This document shows, piece after piece, positions 25,036-34,377 of a stretch of 64,000 nt of DNA. A program made the translations under genes and the position numbers. Position 1 is the first letter of the stretch, and every line of letters starts with the position of its first letter. Source of the DNA: Streptomyces ferrugineus (GTDB taxonomy: Bacteria; Actinomycetota; Actinomycetes; Streptomycetales; Streptomycetaceae); contig NZ_CP063373.1 in assembly GCF_015160855.1 (NCBI RefSeq), positions 1,178,001-1,242,000 on the forward strand. Reading direction: 5' to 3'. Under the pieces are notes generated by a model, which saw only the letters and a program-made list of their open reading frames with translations, searched no databases and was not told the origin of the DNA.

Positions 25036-26175
25036 GTGACGTTCCCGGTAGTCGGCATGGTCGGCGGGGGCCAGCTCGCTCGTATGACACACGAAGCAGG
25101 CATCCCGCTGGGCATCAGGTTCAAGCTTCTCAGTGACACCCCGCAGGATTCCGCGGCGCAGGTCGTCAGCGATGTCGTCGTCGGCGACTATCGCGACCTC
25201 GACACGCTTCGCGAGTTCGCCCGAGGGTGCGATGTGATCACTTTCGATCACGAACATGTACCCACCGAGCACCTCAGGGCGCTCGAGGCGGACGGCATCC
25301 CCGTACGCCCCGGCCCCGACGCGCTCGTACACGCCCAGGACAAGGGTGTGATGCGCGCGAAGCTCGACGCGATCGGCGTGCCGTGTCCGCGGCACCGCAT
25401 CGTCAGCGACCCGGGCGACGTGGCCGCTTTCGCGGCGGAGGGCGACGGTTTCCCGGTGGTCCTCAAGACGGTCCGCGGCGGCTACGACGGCAAGGGCGTC
25501 TGGGTCGTCGACTCCGTCGAGGAGGCCGCCGAGCCGTTCCGCGCCGGTGTCCCGGTCCTCGCCGAGGAGAAGGTCGACTACGTCCGCGAGCTCGCCGCCA
25601 ACGTCGTACGCTCCCCGCACGGCCAGGCCGTCGCCTATCCGGTGGTCGAGTCCCAGCAGGTGGGCGGCGTCTGCGACACGGTCATCGCCCCCGCGCCCGA
25701 CCTCGACGAGTCCCTCGCCCTTAAGGCCGAGGAGATGGCTCTGACCATCGCCAAGGAACTCGGCGTCGTCGGCCACCTCGCCGTCGAGCTGTTCCAGACC
25801 CGCGACGGCCGCATCCTCGTCAACGAACTGGCGATGCGCCCGCACAACTCGGGCCACTGGAGCCAGGACGGCGCCATCACCTCGCAGTTCGCCAACCACG
25901 TCCGGGCCGTCCTCGACCTCCCCCTCGGCGACCCGCGCCCGCGTGCCGAGTGGACAGTCATGGTCAACGTCCTCGGCGGCGACTACCCGGACATGTACTC
26001 CGCGTACCTGCACTGCATGGCCCGCGACCCCCAGCTCAAGATCCACATGTACGGCAAGGACGTGAAGCCCGGCCGCAAGGTCGGTCACGTCAACACCTAC
26101 GGCGACGACCTGGACGACGTGCTGGAGCGCGCCCGTCACGCTGCCGGCTACCTGAGAGGGACCATCACCGAATGA
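25036..26175 (+). CDS. purK: 5-(carboxyamino)imidazole ribonucleotide synthase
   Basis: A 379-residue ATP-grasp enzyme that carboxylates AIR with ATP and bicarbonate to N5-CAIR in purine synthesis. It begins with the dinucleotide-type loop [13 protein letters not shown] and carries the ATP-grasp motif [15 protein letters not shown] and the [14 protein letters not shown] active-site segment. The GTG at 25036 is chosen because family similarity starts there; the frame upstream is Gly/Arg-rich shadow sequence. The stop overlaps the purE start (ATGA), so the two enzymes that act in sequence are translationally coupled. Confidence 0.96.
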   Translation: MTFPVVGMVGGGQLARMTHEAGIPLGIRFKLLSDTPQDSAAQVVSDVVVGDYRDLDTLREFARGCDVITFDHEHVPTEHLRALEADGIPVRPGPDALVHAQDKGVMRAKLDAIGVPCPRHRIVSDPGDVAAFAAEGDGFPVVLKTVRGGYDGKGVWVVDSVEEAAEPFRAGVPVLAEEKVDYVRELAANVVRSPHGQAVAYPVVESQQVGGVCDTVIAPAPDLDESLALKAEEMALTIAKELGVVGHLAVELFQTRDGRILVNELAMRPHNSGHWSQDGAITSQFANHVRAVLDLPLGDPRPRAEWTVMVNVLGGDYPDMYSAYLHCMARDPQLKIHMYGKDVKPGRKVGHVNTYGDDLDDVLERARHAAGYLRGTITE

Positions 26176-26699
26176 GCCCCGTTGTAGGCATCGTCATGGG
26201 GTCGGACTCCGACTGGCCCGTCATGGAGGCCGCCGCCCAGGCTCTCGACGAGTTCGAGATCGACTACGAGGTCGACGTCGTCTCCGCGCACCGTATGCCG
26301 CGCGAGATGGTCGCGTACGGCGAGCAGGCCGCCGAGCGGGGCCTGAAGGTGATCATCGCGGGCGCCGGGGGAGCCGCCCACCTGCCCGGCATGCTCGCCT
26401 CCGTCACGCCGCTGCCGGTCATCGGCGTGCCCGTCCCGCTGAAGTACCTCGACGGCATGGACTCGCTGCTCTCCATCGTGCAGATGCCGGCCGGCGTCCC
26501 GGTCGCCACCGTCTCGGTCGCCGGCGCGCGCAACGCCGGCCTGCTCGCCGCCCGTATCCTCGCCGCCCACGACGAGGACCTGCTGCAGCGGATGCGGGAG
26601 TTCCAGCAGGACCTGAACGACCAGGCCACCGAGAAGGGCAAGCGCCTGCGCGCCAAGGTCGAGGGATCGAACGGCTTCGGCTTCGGCACGGGGAAGTGA
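26172..26699 (+). CDS. purE: 5-(carboxyamino)imidazole ribonucleotide mutase
   Basis: A 175-residue class I PurE that converts N5-CAIR to CAIR. Motifs are [13 protein letters not shown] at the N-terminus, [11 protein letters not shown] with the conserved His, and [15 protein letters not shown]. Length is normal, with a Lys/Gly-rich C-terminal tail. It overlaps purK by four bases and is followed five bases later by a dipeptidase ATG, so the three may be co-transcribed. Confidence 0.97.
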   Translation: MSPVVGIVMGSDSDWPVMEAAAQALDEFEIDYEVDVVSAHRMPREMVAYGEQAAERGLKVIIAGAGGAAHLPGMLASVTPLPVIGVPVPLKYLDGMDSLLSIVQMPAGVPVATVSVAGARNAGLLAARILAAHDEDLLQRMREFQQDLNDQATEKGKRLRAKVEGSNGFGFGTGK

Positions 26700-26704
26700 C
26701 GCCG

Positions 26705-27904
26705 ATGACCTCCGCTTCGTTGGAGGCAGCACGGGAACTCCTGCGCGAGTTCCCGGTCGTCGACGGCCACAACGACCTCCCGTGGGCCCTGCGCCAACAG
26801 GTCCGCTACGACCTCGACGCCCGCGACATCGCCGGCGACCAGGGCGCCCATCTGCACACCGACATCCCCCGCCTGCGCGAGGGCGGCGTCGGTGCGCAGT
26901 TCTGGTCGGTGTACGTCCGCTCCGACTACGCCGGCGACAAGGCGGTCAGCGCCACCCTCGAGCAGATCGACTGCGTACGGCAGCTGCTGGCGCGCCATCC
27001 GCGGGATCTGCGCCCGGCGCTGACGGCGGCCGACATGGAGGCCGCCCGATCCGAGGGCCGTATCGCGTCGTTGATGGGCGCCGAGGGCGGCCACTCCATC
27101 GCGAACTCCCTCGCCACCCTGCGCGCCCTGTACGCGCTCGGGGTCCGCTACATGACCCTCACCCACAACGACAACATCGCGTGGGCCGACTCGGCGACGG
27201 ACGCACCGAAGGTCGGCGGCCTGTCCGCCTTCGGCCGCGAGGTGGTGCGGGAGATGAACCGCGAGGGCATGCTCGTCGACCTCTCGCACGTGGCGGCCAC
27301 GACGATGCGCGACGCGCTGGACACCTCCACCGCCCCGGTGATCTTCTCCCACTCCTCCTCCCGCGCGGTCTGCGACCACCCGCGCAACATCCCGGACGAC
27401 GTCCTGGAGCGCCTCCCCGGCAACGGCGGCGTCGCCATGGTGACCTTCGTGCCGAAGTTCGTGCTCCAGGCGGCCGTCGACTGGACGGTCGCGGCCGACG
27501 AGAACATGCGCGCCCACGGCTTCCACCATCTCGACACCACCGCCGAGGCGATGAAGGTGCACCGCGCCTTCGAGGAGACCCACCCGCGCCCGATCGCCAC
27601 GGTGTCCACGGTCGCCGACCACCTGGACCACATGCGCGAGGTCGTCGGCGTCGACCACCTCGGCATCGGCGGCGACTACGACGGCACCGCCTTCACCCCC
27701 GACGGCCTCAGCGACGTCTCCGGCTACCCCAACCTCATCGCCGAACTCCTGGACCGGGGCTGGTCCAGGCCCGACCTGGCCAAGCTGACCTGGCGGAACG
27801 CGGTACGGGTGCTGGGCGCGGCCGAGGACGTGGCCCGCGACCTTCAGACGACGCGGGGCCCGTCCAACGCGGCCATCGAGGAACTGGACGGACTGGACAA
27901 CTGA
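26705..27904 (+). CDS. membrane dipeptidase (renal dipeptidase family M19)
   Basis: A 399-residue zinc dipeptidase of the M19 family; no signal peptide is visible, so it is probably cytoplasmic. Metal and active-site motifs: [13 protein letters not shown] at the N-terminus, [10 protein letters not shown] with the bridging Glu, [25 protein letters not shown], and GIGGDYDG near the C-terminus. The ATG at 26705 is preferred, with GGGGAAG eight bases upstream; a GTG at 26696 overlapping the purE stop is also in frame. Substrates in this family range from L,D- and D-dipeptides to beta-lactams; not resolvable here. Confidence 0.92.
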   Translation: MTSASLEAARELLREFPVVDGHNDLPWALRQQVRYDLDARDIAGDQGAHLHTDIPRLREGGVGAQFWSVYVRSDYAGDKAVSATLEQIDCVRQLLARHPRDLRPALTAADMEAARSEGRIASLMGAEGGHSIANSLATLRALYALGVRYMTLTHNDNIAWADSATDAPKVGGLSAFGREVVREMNREGMLVDLSHVAATTMRDALDTSTAPVIFSHSSSRAVCDHPRNIPDDVLERLPGNGGVAMVTFVPKFVLQAAVDWTVAADENMRAHGFHHLDTTAEAMKVHRAFEETHPRPIATVSTVADHLDHMREVVGVDHLGIGGDYDGTAFTPDGLSDVSGYPNLIAELLDRGWSRPDLAKLTWRNAVRVLGAAEDVARDLQTTRGPSNAAIEELDGLDN

Positions 27905-27923
27905 GCGCCTCAGGTCGGTCGGC

Positions 27924-28331
27924 TCACCGCCAGTCGGTCAACCGGCGCGGTGGATCGATCCGGCAGAGGCAGAACGGATGCCCCGCCGGATCGGCGTACA
28001 CCCGGAAGTCCTCCTTGTCCTCCGCGTGCAGCAACCGCGCGCCCAACCCCAGCACCTGCTCCTGAGCCGCCTCGACCTCCTCCCATGTGGACCCGGCGTC
28101 GAAGTCGAGGTGGATCTGCTGTGAGTTCCGGTCGGCGCGCGGCCACTCGGGCGGGGTGTACTCGGGGGCCAGCTGGAAGGCGAGCCGTGGGCCTCCCGGC
28201 AGCATGAGCACGACCCAGTCGGGGTCGTCGTCCTCGGGCGTACCGCCGGCGACCGCGGCGTAGAAGCGGGCGAGGGCGCGCGGGTCGGGGCAGTCGATGG
28301 CGACGGTGCGCAGGCGGGCGATGGGTGCCAT
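27924..28331 (-). CDS. VOC family (glyoxalase-fold) protein
   Basis: A 135-residue vicinal-oxygen-chelate protein starting MAPIARLRTVAIDCPDP with the usual beta-alpha-beta-beta-beta repeats: PDPRALARFYAAVAGG, DWVVLMLPGG, QIHLDFDAGSTWEEVE and FRVYADPAGHPFCL. Such small proteins may be dioxygenases, resistance-type binding proteins or isomerases; no specific class is evident. It is strongly similar in pattern to the next gene, 34 bases upstream in the same operon, so the pair arose by duplication. It ends 19 bases from the convergent dipeptidase gene. Confidence 0.88.
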   Translation of the reverse strand: MAPIARLRTVAIDCPDPRALARFYAAVAGGTPEDDDPDWVVLMLPGGPRLAFQLAPEYTPPEWPRADRNSQQIHLDFDAGSTWEEVEAAQEQVLGLGARLLHAEDKEDFRVYADPAGHPFCLCRIDPPRRLTDWR

Positions 28332-28365
28332 GGGTCCTCCCGGTGGTCAGTCGGTCAGGGGGCGA

Positions 28366-28725
28366 TCAGCAGGCGCACAGACAGAACGGGTGCCCTGCGG
28401 GATCGGCGTAAACCCGGAAGCTGCGCGAGCGGTCCCCGGCGTCCAGCGGCTTCGCGCCCAGGGCCAGCACCCCTTCCTCGGCCGCGTCCAGGTCCTTGAC
28501 GGTCAGGTCGAGATGGAACTGCTGCGAGTGATCGGGCGCGGGCCACTGCGGCGGTACGAACCCGGGGGCGGCCTGGAAGGCCAGTGCCGGCCCGCCGGGC
28601 ACCTTCAGGTCCACCCAGTCCCCCTCGCCCTCGACGCTGCCGCCGAGCGCGCGGGCGTAGAAGTCGGCGAGGGCGCGGGGGTCGGGACAGTCCAGGACGA
28701 CGGCGCCCAGTTCGGCGATGGCCAT
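28366..28725 (-). CDS. VOC family (glyoxalase-fold) protein, paralogue
   Basis: A 119-residue VOC protein starting MAIAELGAVVLDCPDP, first gene of a two-gene operon with the previous paralogue. It shares PDPRALADFYARALGG, DWVDLKVPGG, QFHLDLTV and SFRVYADPAGHPFCLC. The two copies keep the same fold but differ in the loop around residue 40, so substrate specificity may differ. It is divergent from the CGNR regulator gene (122 bases apart), which is a possible control link. Confidence 0.88.
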   Translation of the reverse strand: MAIAELGAVVLDCPDPRALADFYARALGGSVEGEGDWVDLKVPGGPALAFQAAPGFVPPQWPAPDHSQQFHLDLTVKDLDAAEEGVLALGAKPLDAGDRSRSFRVYADPAGHPFCLCAC

Positions 28726-28847
28726 GACTTCCTCCTCGGAGTCCGGTTACCCATGAAGCGCGTCAACGGGTAACGCTGTTACCTCATGGTCCAGCATTGG
28801 GAGTAACGTCGCAAGGGATTTCGAGAAGCGAGGGATAGCGTGCAGTC

Positions 28848-29348
28848 ATGAGTGAGAGATCGCCCGCGCCCGGAGGCCTGGAGCTGGTCGAGTCCCTGGT
28901 CAACACGGTGGACCTGGAGTCGGGGGCGGACTCGCTGGACACGCCGGAGGGCAGGGCGCGCTTCGGGCTGGCCGAGGAGGACCTGCCCGGGGCGCGGGAG
29001 CTGCGGGAGTCGCTGCGGGTGGCGCTCCTCGCCCATGCCGGGCATCCGCCGCACCGCGCGGTGACCCCGCTCGGCGATCTGCTGACGGCGAGCCCGCTGG
29101 TGGTCGCGGTCGACGCCGCCGACGGTTCGGCCGTGCTCGCCCCGGCCGAGGAGGGCCCGCTGCTCTCCCGCGTGGCCGCGGCCATCGCCCAGGCCCTGGT
29201 CGAGGGCACCTGGACCCGGCTGAAGGCCTGCGAGGCGGCCGACTGCCACTGGGCGTACTACGACCGCAGTCCGGCGGGGCGGGGTCGCTGGTGCTCGATG
29301 CAGGTGTGCGGGGCGCGCGCGAAGATGCGGCGCTACCGAGCGAAGTGA
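28848..29348 (+). CDS. CGNR/ABATE zinc-finger transcriptional regulator
   Basis: A 166-residue protein of the ABATE-CGNR type. The N-terminal ABATE-like part (LVESLVNTVDLESG, LRESLRVALLAHAG) is followed by a C-terminal zinc-binding motif (ACEAADCHWAYYD, then RWCSMQVCGARAKMRRYR). The name-giving CGNR tetrapeptide reads CGAR here. These proteins are thought to be stress-linked DNA-binding regulators. The gene is divergent from the VOC pair, which may be its target. A 17 bp hairpin terminator follows 65 bases after the stop. Confidence 0.85.
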   Translation: MSERSPAPGGLELVESLVNTVDLESGADSLDTPEGRARFGLAEEDLPGARELRESLRVALLAHAGHPPHRAVTPLGDLLTASPLVVAVDAADGSAVLAPAEEGPLLSRVAAAIAQALVEGTWTRLKACEAADCHWAYYDRSPAGRGRWCSMQVCGARAKMRRYRAK

Positions 29349-29413
29349 GCCATTTCGAAAGGTTGTTGAAGATTCATGGGGCGCGCTGCGGCGGTGTGCG
29401 GCAGAATGCGAAG

Positions 29414-29454
29414 GACGCCGTTTCGGCCGACTGAGCCTCGGCCGAAACGGCGTC
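29414..29454. terminator. 17 bp perfect hairpin, bidirectional terminator
   Basis: Arms 29414-29430 and 29438-29454 are perfectly complementary over 17 bases with a seven-base loop, between the convergent CGNR regulator and UDP-glucose dehydrogenase genes. Confidence 0.85.
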
Positions 29455-29533
29455 ACCCGTGTCGGGGGCGGCGGCCCGATCCGCTGTCAGGCGTGCCGCA
29501 GCTTGGCCGCGTGCCGATGGTCGGCTTCCTCAC

Positions 29534-30877
29534 CTAGGCCGTCGGTCGGCCCATCGCCCGGTAGGTCCAGCCGGCCTCGCGCCACAGCTCGGGGTCGAGG
29601 GCGTTGCGGCCGTCCAGGATGACGCGGACCGCGGCGGCCTCGCCGAGCGCCTTCGGGTCCAGCTCGCGGAACTCCCGCCACTCGGTCAGATGCAGGACGA
29701 CATCGGCGCCGCGCACCGCCTCGACCGCGCTGTCGGCGTAGCCGAGGGTCGGGAAGAGGCGGCGGGCGTTGTCCATGCCCTTGGGGTCGTAGACCGTGAC
29801 CTGGCCGCCCTGGAGGTGGATCTGCCCGGCGACGTTCAGCGCGGGCGAGTCCCGTACGTCGTCGGAGTCGGGCTTGAAGGTGGCGCCGAGCACCGCGACC
29901 CGCTTGCCGAGGAACGGCCCGCCGCCCAGCGCCTGCCGCGTCAGCTCCACCATCTGCCCGCGCTGGCGCATGTTGATCGAGTCGATCTCGCGCAGGAAGG
30001 TGAGCGCCTGGTCCGCGCCCAGCTCGCCGGCGCGCGCCATGAAGGCGCGGATGTCCTTCGGCAGGCAGCCGCCGCCGAAGCCGATCCCCGCCCGCAGGAA
30101 CTTCTTGCCGATCCGGTCGTCGTGCCCGATGGCCTCCGCGAGCTTGGCGACGTCGCCGCCCGCGGCCTCGCACACCTCCGCCATCGCGTTGATGAAGGAG
30201 ATCTTGGTGGCGAGGAACGAGTTCGCCGAGGTCTTCACCAGCTCGGCGGTGGGGAAGTCGGTGGCGACGAACGGGGAGCCGTCGGCGATCGGCGTCGCGT
30301 ACACCTCGCGCAGCAACTCCTCGGCCCGCTCGCTGCGCACGCCGACCACGATCCGGTCCGGGTGCAGGGTGTCCTGGACGGCGAAGCCCTCGCGCAGGAA
30401 CTCCGGGTTCCAGGCCAGCTCCACCTCGCCGCCGCCCGGGGCCAGCTCCAGGATGCGGGCCGCGAGCCGGTCCGCGCTGCCCACCGGCACCGTCGACTTG
30501 CCGACGACCAGGTTGGGCCCCCGCAGGTGCTTGGCGAGCGACTCGACGGCCGAGTCGACGTACGACATGTCGCACGCGTACTCACCGTGCTTCTGCGGGG
30601 TGTTCACGCAGACGAAGTGCACGTCGCCGAACTCGGCGACCTCCGCCCAGTCCATCGTGAAGCGCAGCCGCCCGGTGGAGCCCTCGATACCGGCCACGTG
30701 CTTGCGCAGCAGCTCCTCCAGCCCCGGCTCGAACATCGGGACCTGGCCCCGGCCGAGCATCTCGATCTTCTCGGGCACGACATCGAGCCCCAGCACCTCG
30801 AACCCGAGCTCGGCCATGGCCGCGGCGTGGGTGGCGCCGAGATAGCCGGTGCCGATCACGGTGATCTTGAGGGCCAT
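29534..30877 (-). CDS. UDP-glucose/GDP-mannose dehydrogenase family protein (UDP-glucose 6-dehydrogenase)
   Basis: A 447-residue enzyme that oxidises UDP-glucose twice to UDP-glucuronate with NAD. The N-terminal Rossmann motif is VIGTGYLGATHAAAMAELG; the catalytic cysteine is in GFGGGCLPKDIRAF; FKPDSDDVRDSPAL marks the C-terminal sugar-nucleotide domain. The ATG at 30877 is chosen for its GGAG site about nine bases upstream and because similarity starts at MALKITVIG. UDP-glucuronate would feed wall glycopolymers, in line with the LCP and glycosyltransferase genes downstream. GDP-mannose dehydrogenase is the main alternative. Confidence 0.92.
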   Translation of the reverse strand: MALKITVIGTGYLGATHAAAMAELGFEVLGLDVVPEKIEMLGRGQVPMFEPGLEELLRKHVAGIEGSTGRLRFTMDWAEVAEFGDVHFVCVNTPQKHGEYACDMSYVDSAVESLAKHLRGPNLVVGKSTVPVGSADRLAARILELAPGGGEVELAWNPEFLREGFAVQDTLHPDRIVVGVRSERAEELLREVYATPIADGSPFVATDFPTAELVKTSANSFLATKISFINAMAEVCEAAGGDVAKLAEAIGHDDRIGKKFLRAGIGFGGGCLPKDIRAFMARAGELGADQALTFLREIDSINMRQRGQMVELTRQALGGGPFLGKRVAVLGATFKPDSDDVRDSPALNVAGQIHLQGGQVTVYDPKGMDNARRLFPTLGYADSAVEAVRGADVVLHLTEWREFRELDPKALGEAAAVRVILDGRNALDPELWREAGWTYRAMGRPTA

Positions 30878-30990
30878 GGGGGACTCCAGGAAGGGGGATG
30901 GGGCATGCGGGCCCGAGCATAGTCGGAGGGTCTGACGGGCAGCTTCCCCGCTGTCGCCAAGCTCACGTATCACTCCCGTGGGCCGACCCC

Positions 30991-31017
30991 TAAAATTTGA
31001 GTTACTTAACGGTAATT
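30991..31017. promoter_or_regulatory. AT-rich island with TTAC-N6-GTAA dyad before the acyl-CoA dehydrogenase gene
   Basis: In a very GC-rich region this 27-base stretch is mostly A and T and contains TTAC (31002-31005) and GTAA (31012-31015) as an inverted repeat. It lies between the divergent UDP-glucose dehydrogenase and acyl-CoA dehydrogenase genes, about 50 bases before the latter. It probably marks promoter and operator sequence; the regulator is not known. Confidence 0.4.
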
Positions 31018-31066
31018 AGCACCGGCATCACACCTGCCACCCAGCGTCCTTGGAGCGTGAGAGACC

Positions 31067-32224
31067 TTGGCCGGATCGGCTGACTTCGACCTGTACCGCC
31101 CGTCCGAGGAGCACGACATGCTCCGTGACGCCATCCGCTCCCTGGCCGAGGCGAAGATCGCGCCGTACGCCGCCGCGGTGGACGAGGAGGCCCGCTTCCC
31201 GCAGGAGGCGCTCCAGGCCCTGGTCGCGGGCGACCTGCACGCCGTCCACGTCCCCGAGGAGTACGGCGGCGCGGGTGCCGACGCCCTCGCCACGGTGATC
31301 GTGATCGAGGAGGTGGCCCGCGTCTGCGCGTCCTCCTCCCTCATCCCCGCCGTGAACAAGCTGGGCTCGCTGCCGGTGATCCTCTCCGGCTCCGAGGAGC
31401 TGAAGAAGAAGTACATGACCCCGCTCGCCAAGGGCGACGGCATGTTCTCGTACTGCCTGTCCGAGCCCGACGCCGGCTCCGACGCGGCCGGCATGAAGAC
31501 CAAGGCCGTCCGCGACGGCGACCACTACGTGCTGAACGGCGTGAAGCGCTGGATCACCAACGCGGGCGTCTCCGACTACTACACGGTGATGGCGGTCACC
31601 GACCCGTCCAAGCGCTCCAAGGGCATCTCGGCCTTCGTCGTCGAGAAGTCCGACGAGGGCGTCTCCTTCGGTGCCCCGGAGAAGAAGCTGGGCATCAAGG
31701 GCTCCCCGACCCGCGAGGTCTACCTGGACAACGTTCGCATCCCGGCGGACCGCATGATCGGCGAGGAGGGCACCGGCTTCGCCACCGCGATGAAGACGCT
31801 GGACCACACCCGCATCACCATCGCCGCCCAGGCCCTCGGCATCGCCCAGGGCGCCCTCGACTACGCCAAGGGCTACGTCCAGGAGCGCAAGCAGTTCGGC
31901 AAGCCGATCGCCGACTTCCAGGGCATCCAGTTCATGCTCGCCGACATGGCCATGAAGATCTCGGCCGCCCGCGCCCTGACCTACCAGGCCGCCGCCGCCT
32001 CCGAGCGCGGCGACGCCGACCTCACCTACCAGGGCGCCGCCGCCAAGTGCTTCGCCTCGGACGTGGCGATGGAGGTCACCACGGACGCCGTGCAGCTCCT
32101 CGGCGGCTACGGCTACACGCGTGACTACCCGGTCGAGCGCATGATGCGCGACGCCAAGATCACGCAGATCTACGAGGGCACGAACCAGGTCCAGCGCATC
32201 GTCATGGCACGGAACCTGCCGTAA
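31067..32224 (+). CDS. acyl-CoA dehydrogenase
   Basis: A 385-residue FAD enzyme of standard length that introduces a double bond at the alpha-beta position of acyl-CoA. Motifs: YCLSEPDAGSDAAGMKT and KRWITNAG for FAD and substrate binding, QFGKPIADFQGIQFMLADM, and the C-terminal QIYEGTNQVQRIVMAR with the expected catalytic Glu. The start is a TTG at 31067, with no better ATG before the conserved YRPSEEHDMLRDAIR. Chain-length or branched-chain specificity is not clear. A hairpin terminator follows. Confidence 0.95.
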   Translation: MAGSADFDLYRPSEEHDMLRDAIRSLAEAKIAPYAAAVDEEARFPQEALQALVAGDLHAVHVPEEYGGAGADALATVIVIEEVARVCASSSLIPAVNKLGSLPVILSGSEELKKKYMTPLAKGDGMFSYCLSEPDAGSDAAGMKTKAVRDGDHYVLNGVKRWITNAGVSDYYTVMAVTDPSKRSKGISAFVVEKSDEGVSFGAPEKKLGIKGSPTREVYLDNVRIPADRMIGEEGTGFATAMKTLDHTRITIAAQALGIAQGALDYAKGYVQERKQFGKPIADFQGIQFMLADMAMKISAARALTYQAAAASERGDADLTYQGAAAKCFASDVAMEVTTDAVQLLGGYGYTRDYPVERMMRDAKITQIYEGTNQVQRIVMARNLP

Positions 32225-32256
32225 CGACCCGCAGCGACCCATAACGCCGCCTCGCG

Positions 32257-32286
32257 GAAGCCCCGGCCCGGTCGAGCCGGGGCTTC
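32257..32286 (+). terminator. hairpin terminator after the acyl-CoA dehydrogenase gene
   Basis: Arms 32257-32267 and 32276-32286 form an 11 bp stem (GAAGCCCCGGC type) with an eight-base loop, 32 bases past the stop and followed by TT. Confidence 0.8.
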
Positions 32287-32377
32287 TTCGGCTCCGATCA
32301 CTCCTCGCGTCACCCCTCGCGCCCGGCCGAGTCCCGTTCCTGTGGCGTCGCGCCGCGATCCTGCCGAGGATCTGACC

Positions 32378-33370
32378 ATGGCCCGCCGCACCGCCTCCCG
32401 CACCCGCCGGATCACCGGCGGCGGCCAAGGACGGCCCACATGGCTGTGGGGCACGGCGGGCTTTCTGGCGCTGGCGGCGCTGGTGGCCACCGGGATCGGC
32501 CTCTATCTCAACGAGCGGGACGTCCGACAGCGCCCCCTCACCGCGGGCAGCTCCGGCCACGGCCGGATCAACGTGCTGGCCGATGTGCAGAAGACGGACC
32601 CCGACCAGCGCACGGCCACCATCCACATGGCTGTGACGGCGACCGGCGCGTACGCCGACCCGGACGGTATGGGCTCCCCGGCCAAGGACGTCACCGTCTT
32701 CACCAACTCCGCGCTCCAGCCCGAGGTCGCCTTCAGCGCGGAGGGCATCGACGCGGTCAAGAGCGTGGTGGTTCCGCTGGAGTCGGGCACGGCGTCGGAC
32801 TATCCCTTCGACCGCTACCGGGCCAGCCTCGTTGTCGTCGCCGCCGTCGGCGACACCCTGGTCCCCACCCGCCTGGTGGTGCGCGACCAGGATCCCCGCT
32901 TCACGCTGCGCCAGGCCGCGGCCGGCTACAAGGACCGTGCCGCGGCCGTGCGGGTGCAGGCGCAGCGGTCGCGCAGCACCTTCATCCTGGCCTGGTTCAT
33001 GATCGCCGCCATGTGGGCCATCGCGCTGGCCGTTCTGGTGGCGTGCCATCTCGTCGTACGCCAGCGCCGCGGCCTGGTCTGGGGTGCCCTCGGCTGGATG
33101 GCGGGCACCCTCTTCGCACTGGTCGGCCTCCGCAACGCCGCACCGGGCAACCCTCCCAACGGCTGCCTGCTGGATTACGCGGCCTTCTACTGGGCCGAGG
33201 CCCTGATCGCGCTGAGCCTGACCCTGCTCGTCTTCCACGGCATCCTGGTCGAGTACCGCCACGGCGGGCCGCTGCCCGAGCCGGCTCCCGGGGGACGCCG
33301 GACGCCGTCGCGCAGCCGCCGTCCCATGCGGCCACGCGGGGGTGTGCGGCGCCCCGGCCGGCGGAGGTGA
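32378..33370 (+). CDS. DUF4436 family membrane protein
   Basis: About 330 residues. One N-terminal transmembrane helix (WGTAGFLALAALVATGIGLYL) is followed by an extracytoplasmic domain of about 160 residues (INVLADVQKTDPDQRTATIHM, YPFDRYRASLVVVAAVGD). Three further helices at the C-terminus (FMIAAMWAIALAVLVACHLVV, GWMAGTLFALVGL, EALIALSLTLLVFHG) precede an Arg/Pro-rich tail. This layout matches DUF4436, whose function is unknown. The ATG at 32378 has GAGGA seven bases upstream and is favoured over a GTG at 32342. Confidence 0.75.
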   Translation: MARRTASRTRRITGGGQGRPTWLWGTAGFLALAALVATGIGLYLNERDVRQRPLTAGSSGHGRINVLADVQKTDPDQRTATIHMAVTATGAYADPDGMGSPAKDVTVFTNSALQPEVAFSAEGIDAVKSVVVPLESGTASDYPFDRYRASLVVVAAVGDTLVPTRLVVRDQDPRFTLRQAAAGYKDRAAAVRVQAQRSRSTFILAWFMIAAMWAIALAVLVACHLVVRQRRGLVWGALGWMAGTLFALVGLRNAAPGNPPNGCLLDYAAFYWAEALIALSLTLLVFHGILVEYRHGGPLPEPAPGGRRTPSRSRRPMRPRGGVRRPGRRR

Positions 33371-33485
33371 GGCGTGGGGAGCGGGCACCGCACCGGGTTC
33401 TCGGCAGGTGATTCCTCCCGAATTCGCCTATTGTCGTGTTCGGGTCGTGATCGCCATGAACGCGCACGGCAGGGAGGTGCGAGGC

Positions 33486-34355
33486 ATGCACCGGATCGTC
33501 GCGCCCACGCTGGCCGTCGCCGCCGTCCTGGCGGTCGCCGCCGGGAACGTACCGGCCGGCACCCCGAGCGGTGAGCCGGCGATCAGCACGGTGACGTTCA
33601 CCGCGGCCGAGCGCCGCGAGACGCTCGCGTACTGGACGGCGGACCGGATGCGGGACGTCGGTGCCGCCGAGCTCGGGCACGACGCCGCGTCCGTCCGGCC
33701 ATGGCGCGGCCCCGCGATGAAGACCGTGGGACGGCTCTTCTTCACCAACGAAAAGGGCCAGGACACGTACTGCACCGCCACCGCGGTCCGGAGCGGGAAC
33801 CGCTCCACGGTGATGACGGCCGGACACTGCGTGCAACTGCCCGCCTCCCCGGACAACCACTACAGCAACATGGTCTTCGCGCCGGGTTACGGCGACGGCG
33901 AGCGCCCGTACGGCGTGTTCGCGGTCCGGGCGGTCGCCATGCCGCGCAGTTGGGCCCAGGACGCGCGGAACGACGTCGCCGCGGTCGTGGTCGACCAGGG
34001 GGACGAGGCCCTGACCGACGCGGTCGGCGCGCAGGCCGTGGCCTTCGACCGGAAGCCGGGTGGCGCGGTGACCGTCTTCGGGTATCCCGACAGCCAGGAG
34101 CAGCGCGGCGAGCACCTGATGTACTGCGCGGGCACCACGTCGGCGACCCCCGACGGCAAACAGAGCGTTCGCTGCCCGATGGAGGGAGGGTCGAGCGGTG
34201 GGCCGTGGCTGGCCGGCTTCGACCGGAAGTCGGGCCGGGGCACGCTGGTGTCCGTGAACAGCTTCGGCGACGCGGCGGAGAACGGCACGGCCATGGAGGG
34301 CGAGGTGCTGGGCGCGGTGGCGGACCAAGTGCTCGCGCGGGCCGAGAAGTTGTGA
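33486..34355 (+). CDS. secreted trypsin-like serine peptidase
   Basis: A 289-residue exported protease of the chymotrypsin/glutamyl-endopeptidase type. The signal peptide (MHRIVAPTLAVAAVLAVAAG) starts at the ATG at 33486, which has a GGGAGG site. The catalytic triad is visible: His in VMTAGHC, Asp in ARNDVAAVVV, and Ser in GGSSGGPWL. A pro-region of about 70 residues precedes the catalytic domain, and Cys pairs (TYCTATA with GHC; MYCAG with VRCPM) suggest disulfides. In-frame upstream Met codons lack ribosome sites. It ends 22 bases from the convergent DUF4344 gene. Confidence 0.87.
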   Translation: MHRIVAPTLAVAAVLAVAAGNVPAGTPSGEPAISTVTFTAAERRETLAYWTADRMRDVGAAELGHDAASVRPWRGPAMKTVGRLFFTNEKGQDTYCTATAVRSGNRSTVMTAGHCVQLPASPDNHYSNMVFAPGYGDGERPYGVFAVRAVAMPRSWAQDARNDVAAVVVDQGDEALTDAVGAQAVAFDRKPGGAVTVFGYPDSQEQRGEHLMYCAGTTSATPDGKQSVRCPMEGGSSGGPWLAGFDRKSGRGTLVSVNSFGDAAENGTAMEGEVLGAVADQVLARAEKL

Positions 34356-34377
34356 ACGTCGGTCCTCGGCCCCTCGC

